In this document: in pieces, positions 1 to 7,370 of the stretch
Numbering within the stretch: the stretch's first letter is position 1
Layout of the letters: each line of letters starts with the position of its first letter
NCBI RefSeq assembly: GCF_001949145.1
Contig: NW_019091433.1
Span: 954,999-980,756, forward strand
From: Acanthaster planci
Taxonomy: Eukaryota > Echinodermata > Asteroidea > Valvatida > Acanthasteridae
Direction of reading: 5' to 3'
DNA: 25,758 bases
The notes under the pieces: generated by a model
The model's input: only the letters and a program-made list of their open reading frames with translations
What the model was told of the DNA's origin: nothing
Databases searched by the model: none
Program-made: the position numbers and the translations under genes

Positions 1-9
1 CAGTTTTAG

Positions 10-39
10 CAAAGATTGTATAGCGCTATACAATCTTTG
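10..39. repeat. 30-bp perfect palindrome
   Basis: Two 15-bp arms (10-24 and 25-39) are exact reverse complements with no spacer. The right arm extends into the 18-mer GCGCTATACAATCTTTGG (23-40), which recurs exactly at 3166-3183. This looks like the end or fold-back core of a mobile element rather than chance. Which element it belongs to cannot be settled from one window. Confidence 0.8.
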
Positions 40-204
40 GTTTTAGCTTGTGCACCGCAGCAGTGGCTCTCTGTTGTTTGGCAAATGGGGGCGCTTTTCA
101 TGCCATCCCTACAAGTGTGGTGAACGTAGTCCTGCTACGATCCTATGATATCAGTCTGCTAATATAGCATGGCGTATTTGAAGTGCAAGCCCTATTTATA
201 AGTA

Positions 205-551
205 GTGGTGGGTATTCGAATCAGGTGCTCCAAAACAGACCAATATGGTCATGGTTTAGCAGCGCAGAGCTTCCATAACATGATGTGCCCAGTCCAGACC
301 ACTTTGTCTTATCTTGCCTGTTCCACACCCCCCATTGCCCGTCTCATTTTGATGGAAGTCCTGTCACGCGTTACCAGTTTGTCGCGGTAGTCCACCAGAT
401 TTACCTCCTATTCTTTTCGCATTGGCGTGGCCACGCCTGCGGCTATGGCGCGCGGGCGGGCGTGTCCGAGGATGATGTTAAAGTTTTGGGGCGTTGGAAG
501 TTTGGAGGTTACCGTTGTGACATCCGGATCCCCCCAGCTATTTTCCACTGA
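205..551 (+). pseudogene. Tyrosine recombinase C-terminal fragment (broken)
   Basis: In one frame (205-about 340) the translation gives IRIRCSKTDQ and then CPVQTTLSYL, matching the SKTDQ and CPV-x-ALLxYL blocks of DIRS/Ngaro recombinases. In another frame (about 325-551) it continues with DGSPVTRYQF, an SHWRGHA box holding a candidate catalytic Arg, ARAGVSEDDVKVLGRW and finally IRIPPAIF. So at least one frameshift splits the catalytic domain. At the position where relatives have a Tyr just before IR, this copy reads CDIR, so the nucleophile appears lost. No intact start exists and the N-terminal half is absent. Family recognition is from motif memory and is fairly strong; function is certainly lost. 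Confidence 0.65.
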
Positions 552-736
552 ACGCTCCATTTTGTCTTAATTTGTTTTCTCAGCTTAAGTACTTTGCTAA
601 TGTGTTTTTCCGTTTTTCCTTTTCACTTTTCTTGTGAGAATTGCCCCTTGGCAAGCCGGCTGTGTGGGTCATTAGAGATGGCTCTGTGTGCTAGTGTGCC
701 CTCTAGGCGGGGTCATCGCCTTGGGGAGAGCGCCTT

Positions 737-1216
737 AATGGGCTGGCCCATATCCACTGGATGGGACAGCGAGGACTCCAGTTCCCCGATTTCCTGATGG
801 AAGCGTGGTCAGCAGTACCTATACTACCTGACGTCATCGTCCTGCAGATTGGCGCCAATGACCTGGGGCTTGTACACAAGCATCTACTGAGTATTTTCGC
901 TCGGCAGTGCATCAATTTGACCAGAGAAGGACTGCCGCACACTGTCGTTTTTTATTCCAAGTTGCTGTCCCGCCCAACTTAGCCCATGCCCTGAAGCAGA
1001 GTTCCTCCAAGCGCACTCGACGTTCGCTGAAAGTGTATGTTCGTTCCTTATTTCGAAACGCTTGCGGAGGTGTTATTTGGCCCCCAGATCCAGTGGTCAT
1101 CCGTGGCAATATATCATGTAGACGGATTTCATTTGACTGATTTCACTGTTGCTCTGGATAACTTTTACCAAGCTGTTGCGCCATATTGTTTCGCCATATT
1201 GTTTTCCCATTGCTTC
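737..1216 (+). pseudogene. SGNH-hydrolase-like domain of the retroelement (broken)
   Basis: The translation contains IHWMGQRGLQF, then VIVLQIGANDLGL, whose GAND fits SGNH block III (GxND), and near the end VDGFHLTDF, whose DGFH fits the catalytic block V (DxxH). Between them is a basic stretch around KRTRRSLKVY and a CGGVIWPPD segment. The frame shifts once near 980 and again near 1110, and the block I serine region is not convincing, so it cannot make an active enzyme. It lies directly after the recombinase remnant in the same orientation, as expected for a Ngaro-type element. The role of this domain in such elements is not established. Confidence 0.6.
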
Positions 1217-1344
1217 TCCCCTTAGTACCACCACCCGAGGTCGCTTTGGCAGCGGTCATGTTGTTAACTTCAGTCAGCAACAAGCCAGTTTAGCGCAAAT
1301 TTCATTCAGGGACCGCAAACTGCCAGTGACCTGTAAGTTATTTG

Positions 1345-1460
1345 TAGTTCCGCGTCACCAGCTTCCGGCGGGAACTATCTCGGTAAATTGCTGAGTAGTC
1401 TTTGCCTGTGCCCAATGTAAATTTCAGCAATTCCGCGTCACCGGCTTCGGGCAGGAACTA
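1345..1460 (+). repeat. Two direct copies of a 32-33-nt hairpin
   Basis: Copy 1 (1345-1377) begins TAGTTCC and ends GGAACTA, an inverted pair that can form a stem. Copy 2 (1429-1460) shares TTCCGCGTCACC, the following GCTTC and the ending GGAACTA. Start-to-start spacing is 84 nt. Ngaro-type elements carry split direct repeats downstream of their ORFs, so these may be the degraded internal/terminal repeat pair of the element at 205-1485; that link is inference. Confidence 0.6.
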
Positions 1461-1479
1461 CCTGAACTGTGTCAAGTTT

Positions 1480-1485
1480 AATAAA
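1480..1485 (+). terminator. AATAAA polyadenylation signal of the retroelement
   Basis: AATAAA lies about 20 nt after the second hairpin repeat and on the coding strand of the recombinase/SGNH remnant. It is a plausible mRNA 3'-end signal for that element, but hexamers of this composition also occur by chance. Confidence 0.35.
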
Positions 1486-1794
1486 CGGCTGCTCAGGCCA
1501 ATCGACAAAGTTAGAATGGAAGGGTCCACCTGTCCCTAAGTTCAGTTCTCTGGTCGTGTTCATGCGGGAATAATACGGATGGATATTGATAATCACACCA
1601 AAAGTAAACACCGTGTTGAGAGGATGTATTCAGTTGTACCGCCCAGCGTTTAATAAGACAGGACTAGGCGCATCTGCTGCGTGCACACGCACGCGCTTAG
1701 GTACTTTGATCTCTTTCCGTGCCCCCTGCACGTCTGCTGACTGTTGTTAGTTGCGAATGCGGAGAAATCGGACTTTTCAGAGTTGCATCTATTC
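1486..1794. other. Anonymous spacer
   Basis: Unique-looking DNA between the Ngaro-like remnant and the MITE-like element. I see no ORF, RNA gene or repeat that I can support. Confidence 0.5.
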
Positions 1795-2025
1795 CAGTGA
1801 CGTAGCTACGATTTTAGTAGTGGGTGGGGGACACAAAGGGGGCACCAGCATCTTATTGGGGGGGGGGCGCACCAGCTTTCAGTGGTATGTTTTTTTGGGG
1901 CAAGTATTTGTTAGCCATGTTCAATATCCAATCATCCGTTTTTTCGGGGGGGGGGGACCTGGGGGCACCGGAAATGGGGGGGGGGCTGCCCCCGGCCCTC
2001 TTGTGGCTACACCACTGATCCACTA
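1795..2025. mobile_element. MITE-like element with G-rich interior (hAT-like ends)
   Basis: The left end reads CAGTGACGTAGCTACGA. The reverse complement of the right part (ending at 2017) reads CAGTGGTGTAGCCACAA, matching at 13 of 17 positions. CAGTG-type ends are common in hAT-derived MITEs. The interior has several runs of 7-10 G. A possible duplicated flank is ATCTATT at 1787-1793 and again at 2026-2032, which would place the right boundary at 2025. Reading frames crossing it are low-complexity glycine and are not genes. Confidence 0.5.
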
Positions 2026-2977
2026 ATCTATTAGTTTCTTACATAGGTTAGTGCATATAACGTGCATGGATATTTCAAGATCTCGATTTGGGGGATGATT
2101 TTTGGAAATGAAGGTCTGTGGACAGTATTTCAACCATTTTTGTTCCCGTGTTAAAAACTGTTTCAAACCAGAACATATGCTAAACACATCCATACATTTA
2201 ATCATAAAGATACTTTGCGTTTATTAAATTAACAAGAGTATTCGATCGAATAAACATGTAATATGTATTTATTTATAAAACGCGTCGACATGTTTAAAAA
2301 GTGTTACAGATTTGCGTTTAATTTGCGTTTAGAAGTTAAAGCATGGGTTTTACAGTAAACCGTCTGTCGGAAAGCGTCTCTGCCATGGCCACCGGAGCGC
2401 GCAACAGCGCCCTCTCGTGATTCATTAGAATTGTTCAATCATTCCATGTCGATTCACGGGTCGAGTTCGGGCGGTCCGTTCTTGACACGGGTTTCATGTT
2501 CTTGCACTCGAACACGACCCGAGAACCCTGTTCTCGGAACAGGATCACACACCACCTCCTTGGAAAGATTTTACACGAAACTCGCGAGATTTGATTTTTG
2601 AACAGCCGCTAAAAGTACCGATATGGCTTTACAAAGCTGAAGACAATGGAAAGTTATTGCCTAAGTAACAGTAATAATTGTCTATGACAGAAAGGAATTT
2701 TTTAATTGGAAAAGAAGTTGGCCTAGTTATCCGACATTAACTCTCGAAGAATGCACAAGGACACTGCCATGTTGCATGTTGCTTGCCACAAATAACTACT
2801 AGCGCTAAGAACCGGTTGTGCGTTCCCGGCGTTTGAGCGACCGACCCACGAACAACAAATCGAGCAAACAAGAACAGGCCGCCCGAACTCAGCCACGTTG
2901 TATCTGAAATTCCCCGAAATTCTGTCTTAATATACTCCCAATCGCCCTGTACCTTAATTATCCAGTTACCAGGATGA
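2026..2977. other. Spacer with small hairpins and no credible gene
   Basis: AT-rich at first, then mixed. Around 2519-2543 two overlapping hairpins occur: CCGAGAAC/GTTCTCGG and CCTGTTC/GAACAGG. AGCGCCCTCTCGTG at 2406-2419 resembles a CTCF-like core in reverse orientation (weak). A 111-codon minus-strand frame (2737-3072) runs into the palindrome and lacks recognisable domains. Confidence 0.4.
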
Positions 2978-3122
2978 CATGGGCGCCATTTGAGCAAGCG
3001 ATACGCTTGCGCAATGTACATTAACGCACAGGCGCCGCGGCAGCCACGTGCACCTGGTGAGCCTGCGCCCAAGCATTACTATAAATTGCGCAGGCGTATC
3101 GCTTGGTCAAATGGCGCCCATG
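2978..3122. repeat. 145-bp near-perfect palindrome (fold-back element)
   Basis: The outer 38 bases (2978-3015) pair with 3085-3122 at 36 of 38 positions. The interior (3016-3084) is also roughly self-complementary around a centre near CACGTGCACCTGGTG (3046-3060). Because of this symmetry both strands encode nearly the same peptide (KRYACA...), an artefact rather than two genes. It most likely is a fold-back MITE or a decayed inverted duplication. No clear target duplication was found. Confidence 0.75.
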
Positions 3123-3165
3123 GTAATTACATCTTTTGGGCAGAGTTATCTTTCTTGCGCCTTCG

Positions 3166-3183
3166 GCGCTATACAATCTTTGG
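3166..3183 (+). repeat. Second copy of the 18-mer from the palindrome at 10-39
   Basis: GCGCTATACAATCTTTGG is identical to 23-40. It directly follows a small GCGCC-TTC-GGCGC hairpin (3157-3169). Downstream, TTGCACCGC...CTCTGTT at about 3393-3421 resembles GTGCACCGC...CTCTGTT at 50-75, so the two sites appear to be diverged copies of one repeat family, this copy carrying roughly 200 extra bases between the two blocks. Confidence 0.55.
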
Positions 3184-3722
3184 ACGAAACCTTGCCTGCG
3201 CGCGCCTTTTATAGCTTTCGTGCTGCTGTGACCACGCCCGCGCACGCGCTCACGTGACCAAGCACTGACTTTCGCTGCCCTATCGCACTACACACAAGAC
3301 GGAGCCTATGCACCACGCTCGCTTCTTAAGAAGCAGCTATGCACGCCTAACATCTGCCTCTGTTACTGGGCAGAGCGCCATCTATAACTTTGCACCGCGG
3401 CTAGTGACTAGCGCCCTCTGTTACGTTACACAACCTTACCAGAATGATGGACTGGGTGCCAGTTGAATTGTTATTGGTGGATGTGGCCACTTATGCGTTG
3501 ATTTGAATAATCAATATTTATGAAGGGTAGTACGCAAAACATTCTGGGTTCTTTGCAATAAGACGTGGCAGTGCTGGAATTTTTCCTTCGGGTTTAAAAG
3601 TAAAAGATATGTGGTGATGTGATCAGTTCATTGCTGGATTCCGAGTAGAGGGCAGCGGCCAGCCTCGATGACTTGTAGTAGTGAGTCGATGAGTAAGTCT
3701 TGAGTGGGTTCTAATTGTGGAA
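3184..3722. other. GC-rich stretch, then anonymous spacer
   Basis: 3184-3262 is rich in CpG and holds TTTTATAG, ACCACGCCC (GC/KLF-like) and TCACGTGACC (an E-box with USF-like flanks), so it could be a promoter-like or repeat-derived segment. From 3263 to 3722 I see no gene. AGCGCCCTCTG at 3410-3420 repeats the CTCF-like core noted near 2406. Confidence 0.3.
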
Positions 3723-3748
3723 GTACATGTAGCTTAAACTACATGTAC
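3723..3748. repeat. Inverted repeat, 10-bp arms
   Basis: GTACATGTAG (3723-3732) and CTACATGTAC (3739-3748) are exact reverse complements with a 6-nt spacer, sitting just outside the LINE 3' end. Each arm contains the palindrome ACATGT. Function unknown. Confidence 0.6.
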
Positions 3749-3759
3749 GTGCAGACTGT

Positions 3760-5065
3760 TAATAATAATAATAATAAAAATGCATTCATATTGCGCAGAA
3801 ACCATAGAAATGTTCTAATGCACATTACAAAAATTTCAAAATACACTAAATTAATCAAAAATATAAAAAATTAGGAGTACACTTAAAACTACATAAAATT
3901 ATATAAATTAAATACAATTACAATGACAAAGCTTGCCTAAAGAGATCAGTCTTCAGTTTGGCTTTAAACAAAGAGAGAGATTGAACAACCTGGATTTCAA
4001 GTGGCAATTGGTTCCAGAGTGTGGGGGCTGCAGCTTGTGCAAATGAACAGTCCCCCGTAGGTTTCGCATTTTGCCAATAGGATGTTCCAAAAGGAGCTTC
4101 CCATGAGACCTCAGAGAGTAACAAGAGTGAGCTTTAACATGCTCCAAGGCAACAGGATATTTTGGAGCAAGGCCATGAATGGCTTTGAAGGTCAAAAGAC
4201 GAATTTTAGATATTGAACCCTAAACTGTATCGGAAACCAATGTAACTGACGAAATGTAGGAGTGATATGAGTCCCAAATGATGAATTACAAACAAGTCTG
4301 GCAGCAGCATTGTGTAATCTCTGACGCCTAATCAATTGAGAATTTGGCAAACCATAATATAAACTATTACAATAGTCCAGACGACTTGTTATAAAAGCAT
4401 GGACCAAGGTAAGTAAACCATCTTGAGACAAATATCTGCGAATTCTCCTGATATTGTGAATATAATAAAAAGCGGTAGAACATGTGGAAATTATTTGCTT
4501 ATTCATACTCAAGTTGGAGTCAAACCAACAACCCAGACTGCGAACACTCAATGAGGGAGAGATAATGGTGCTGCCCACCTTAAAACCCGATATAGAAACT
4601 TTAGACAACTGTAGTTTGCTGCCAATAATAATAAATCCAGTTTTTGTGTCGTTTATCATGAGTTTGTCCCTGAGCATCCATTGTCGTAAATCCCTAATAC
4701 AGTTTTCCTTGGCTAGAACAGCCTGTTCCCGGTTCACTGAGCTACAAGGTTTAAATGACAAATATAATTGTGTGTCATCGGCATAGCACTGTGTATCAGA
4801 AAGATGCCGCTCTACAATGTCAAAAAAAAGTGGATGAATATATGTTAAAATGAAGAGGTCCCAGACATGACCCTGGTGGAACACCAAAATCCAACTTAAA
4901 CTGATCAGACATTACGCCATTCAGTAATACACGTTGACTCCTGTCAGTAAGATAAGATTTAAACCAGTTTAGAACTGCTCCAGAGATCCCAATTTTAGAT
5001 TGAAGACGGTTCAATAATGTTTTATGATCAACCGCATCAAATGCAGCACTGAGATCTGTTCTGAG
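3760..5065 (-). mobile_element. 5'-truncated CR1/L2-like LINE
   Basis: On the minus strand a reverse-transcriptase C-terminal region is followed by a 3' tail ending in (TTA)n at 3776-3760, the short microsatellite tail typical of CR1/L2 non-LTR elements. The 5' end is lost near 5065, just upstream of RT motif A, as happens when reverse transcription stops early. The residual 1.3 kb has at least three frame breaks. AAATAATAAG beside the 5' break resembles the tail, so a clean target duplication cannot be called. Confidence 0.8.
3918..5060 (-). pseudogene. Reverse transcriptase C-terminal half (CR1/L2-like), broken
   Basis: Reading down the minus strand: motif A as TDLSAAFDAVDH (about 5055-5020), then LNWFKSYLTDRSQRVLLNG and GVPPGSCLGPL (motif B region), the catalytic YADD at 4785-4774, then thumb/C-terminal blocks including SRLDYCNSLYYGLP, LQ-rich RQLHWFPI, TFKAIHGLAP and AAPTLWNQLPLEIQ. 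These are diagnostic of CR1/L2/Jockey-type RTs. Frames change near 4840-4870, near 4190 and again near 4100. The endonuclease and the RT fingers are missing, so it is a dead remnant. No host function is implied. Confidence 0.8.
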
Positions 5066-5788
5066 AAATAATAAGACAGGAAACGCCCAGTTCCTGTAAG
5101 TTAGCCATGTATAGATATGATATAATGAATATTTTATACATTTGTTCCTTGCGAAACCAGATATTGAGCCAGTAAAAATGAGATTTTGCCGAGATATTTT
5201 GCATAAAATCCTGATAGGCCCAAGTAATTTGAGTTGAGTATGTTACAGCACTGAAACAATTTATCGTTATCTTGGAAGTTTGACACACCTCATAACACTT
5301 GAAGCTTATGAATGAATATTTGGCGTTAACTGTAACCTAGCGAGAAAGACTAGATATATGGTAATATGGTTGTAATGTTCAGGGTTTGAAGTTAATAGGA
5401 AGAGGGAGTTGGTTGACCGGTGGTGACGGAAGGGTTGGACCGCAGCAGTGGGACGCAGAAACTTACCGAGTCGGCCACAGGCCACAGAAGCCGACTACAA
5501 CGCGAGACGCTAGAAGCAACAGGGTGGCAGGGCATTGAGGTGCTCATCACTTCATTTACATTATATTTCAAATTGTCAATGTAAGAAATTATCCTTATTT
5601 CGTGTTCTTTTATAAATAAATGTAAATACTGTACAGGCAAAACAAATTTCCAGCAACAGGTGTGTAGGCCTATACATATACATGTACATTCGTGTCTAAG
5701 CTACCGAAGGTCTGTCCCTGAGCGATTTACTCTTTAAATTAAATATTCAAAACCAACATTCCTTTTATCCAATTCGTAACTTTGGTCA
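5066..5788. other. Anonymous spacer
   Basis: AT-rich DNA with no supportable gene. On the minus strand CG|GTAAGT (5468-5461) is a strong splice-donor match, but no associated exon or ORF can be recognised. Confidence 0.4.
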
Positions 5789-5865
5789 TTTATACAATTC
5801 CAATGTCTGTTTTCAATTTCTTTATACAATTCCAATGTCTGTTTTCAATTTCTTTATACAATTCT
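5789..5865. repeat. Tandem repeat, 32-bp unit x 2.4
   Basis: 5789-5820 and 5821-5852 are identical 32-bp units beginning TTTATACAATTCCAATGTC, followed by a 13-base partial third copy. Exact identity points to a recent slippage or duplication. Confidence 0.9.
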
Positions 5866-6508
5866 AACCTTTGGCTACTCTTCTTGTCCAGTAATTCTTT
5901 GATTCTGCGAATGATTCCTTTGTAATTTGTGTCAGGACAACAATAAGAAAGCAAATCATAATTTACATGTCACTCAGCTCACAAGCCCAGTTTACTCGTT
6001 GCCTGGACATCTATATGAATTAATAAAAAAGGAGTGTTGTTGAAGAGCTCAACCAATGGACATCTTCCATGGGCATCTCAAGGAGTCACTCGGCTTCTCG
6101 AAGAGGGAGGGGACACATCCCCCACTTTTTGACGGTGGGGAGGGGGTATAACCAATATATTCATTCCTCCACTTTTTAAGTCATTGACTTTGGGGCATCC
6201 ATAGCCGGCTCCACCGTACTTCTGCCGGCTTGTGGATGTCACCTGGGATGGAGGCCGGGCTGAGCTTTCAGAAATCACCCTCCACATGTGACAAGAAATC
6301 TCCGCCAATGCAAATTAGCGTCTCTGCTACATTCCCACTCTTCAACGAGGTTATCGGACCCTGTTTTTATGTATGAATTGCCAGCTAGTTTTTAAAACTT
6401 CATCCGTGTTTCCGTGTTTTTTGGTTAAATGTATATATTTGTCTCGATACAAACGATTTAGCGAAACGTGTTTTACTGTGCGAACGTAACCGATGACCGG
6501 CGGCAGTC
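5866..6508. other. Anonymous spacer
   Basis: No recognisable gene. 6100-6150 is purine/G-rich and 6180-6245 moderately GC-rich. TATATATT at 6431-6438 lies about 75 nt upstream of the small ORF at 6509 and could be a TATA element, but this is weak. Confidence 0.35.
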
Positions 6509-6658
6509 ATGGCACTGTCGCTGGCTGCTACGAGTAAACGCCATTACAGGGGCTGGAGTGCGCGAAAAGGCAGAATAGAACGGGAAAGGATTTCAAAAGG
6601 AAAAATTAAGGCACTGAAAGAGCAAAGTTGGGATGTTGATAAAGCAGATTTGGGATAA
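6509..6658 (+). CDS. Small basic ORF, 49 aa, unrecognised
   Basis: The ATG has a favourable context (G at -3, G at +4). The peptide starts MALSLAATSKRHYRGW and is strongly basic in its middle (RKGRIERERISKGKIK), ending with an acidic stretch and a TAA. It has no signal peptide or membrane segment. The composition is more protein-like than that of nearby random frames and it sits in a locally GC-richer patch, but the length is easily reached by chance. It could be the start of a decayed gag-like or host gene, or nothing. No downstream donor or continuing frame was identified. Confidence 0.15.
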   Translation: MALSLAATSKRHYRGWSARKGRIERERISKGKIKALKEQSWDVDKADLG

Positions 6659-7148
6659 ACAGGATCAAAATCAACAGGCAGACAGAACCCTGCCTTCCAA
6701 GATCTAGAGTAATTCACAACAAATACGTTTTGGTTACTGTTGACTCGTTAAAAGCCCAAGTCGAAGTAAATTTCGTTATGTGGATAGCATATGTCTAATT
6801 CGACGCTATTGAAAACTTTTTAGACGAAAATGTACAAATTATATTATCGTCGTCTTATGTTTTGCTGATACAGCTTAGTTGGACTGAAGAGAGAGCATGC
6901 AACCTCGAAACCAAATGCCTTAGACGGTTTTCCGATTCAACATCCGTTTAAAGACAGTCCAGAGTCTCGGTCGGTAACAACTGCCAAAATTCTCATTTTT
7001 ATATTCCAGTTGAGCCTATATTATGTCATTTAGGCCTATCATTAATCGAAATGCTTCTCTCAATAATTTTGATGAATGAATTTTATCGTAGGAGTCAAGC
7101 CAGAGATTTTTTTTAATGTTTAATTTTGGCGGACAAGCGGAAACGACG
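6659..7148. other. Anonymous spacer
   Basis: AT-rich, with stop codons in all frames. No repeat, RNA gene or promoter pattern that I can support. Confidence 0.4.
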
Positions 7149-7370
7149 ATGAAACATTGTACATTCTTTACTGTGGTATTGGTGCACCTACTTTTAATAG
7201 TTACTTTTTATTCACACCCCCCGATCAGCGCCTGCGTTTTTTTAATCCACGCTTTCGATGCACATGGGAACTTCCTGTGTTGCAGCACGTCCTCCCAGTC
7301 CAACTGGGCTGATCTTGCAGACTCGTGTAGAATTTTTTACTGCCAGATAAGATTTTGTGATGAAACTTAG
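7149..7370 (+). CDS. Possible small secreted Cys-rich protein, 73 aa
   Basis: From the ATG at 7149 (A at -3) the peptide begins MKHCTFFTVVLVHLLLIVTF, a good signal-peptide or anchor profile (short basic start, about 14 hydrophobic residues, then small/polar residues). It is followed by about 50 residues with a CC pair and three more Cys in a C-x3-C-x4-C type ending. An in-frame ATG at 7116 would add 11 residues and weaken the signal peptide. The Cys arrangement faintly recalls the N-terminal domain of Notch ligands, but without supporting conserved residues I do not claim it. It is isolated, with no recognised neighbours. The ORF may be a chance frame. Confidence 0.2.
   Translation: MKHCTFFTVVLVHLLLIVTFYSHPPISACVFLIHAFDAHGNFLCCSTSSQSNWADLADSCRIFYCQIRFCDET

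Larger units (their letters stand above)
205..1485 (+). mobile_element. Decayed Ngaro/DIRS-type tyrosine-recombinase retrotransposon, 3' part
   Basis: The order on the plus strand is the C-terminal half of a tyrosine recombinase, an SGNH-hydrolase-like domain, two direct copies of a small hairpin and an AATAAA at 1480-1485. Recombinase plus SGNH hydrolase is an arrangement I associate with animal Ngaro-type elements of the DIRS order. Frames change repeatedly in both coding parts and no reverse transcriptase is seen upstream, so this is an immobile, 5'-incomplete fossil. The true 3' boundary is uncertain. Assignment to Ngaro rather than another DIRS-order group rests on the SGNH domain and family memory, not on a search. 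Confidence 0.65.

Noticed and set aside
1751-2026. Glycine-rich ORFs
   Set aside because: They are translations of G-runs inside a MITE-like repeat.
2737-3257. Overlapping plus and minus ORFs around the palindrome
   Set aside because: Both strands give similar peptides because the DNA is palindromic; no domain or codon pattern supports a gene.
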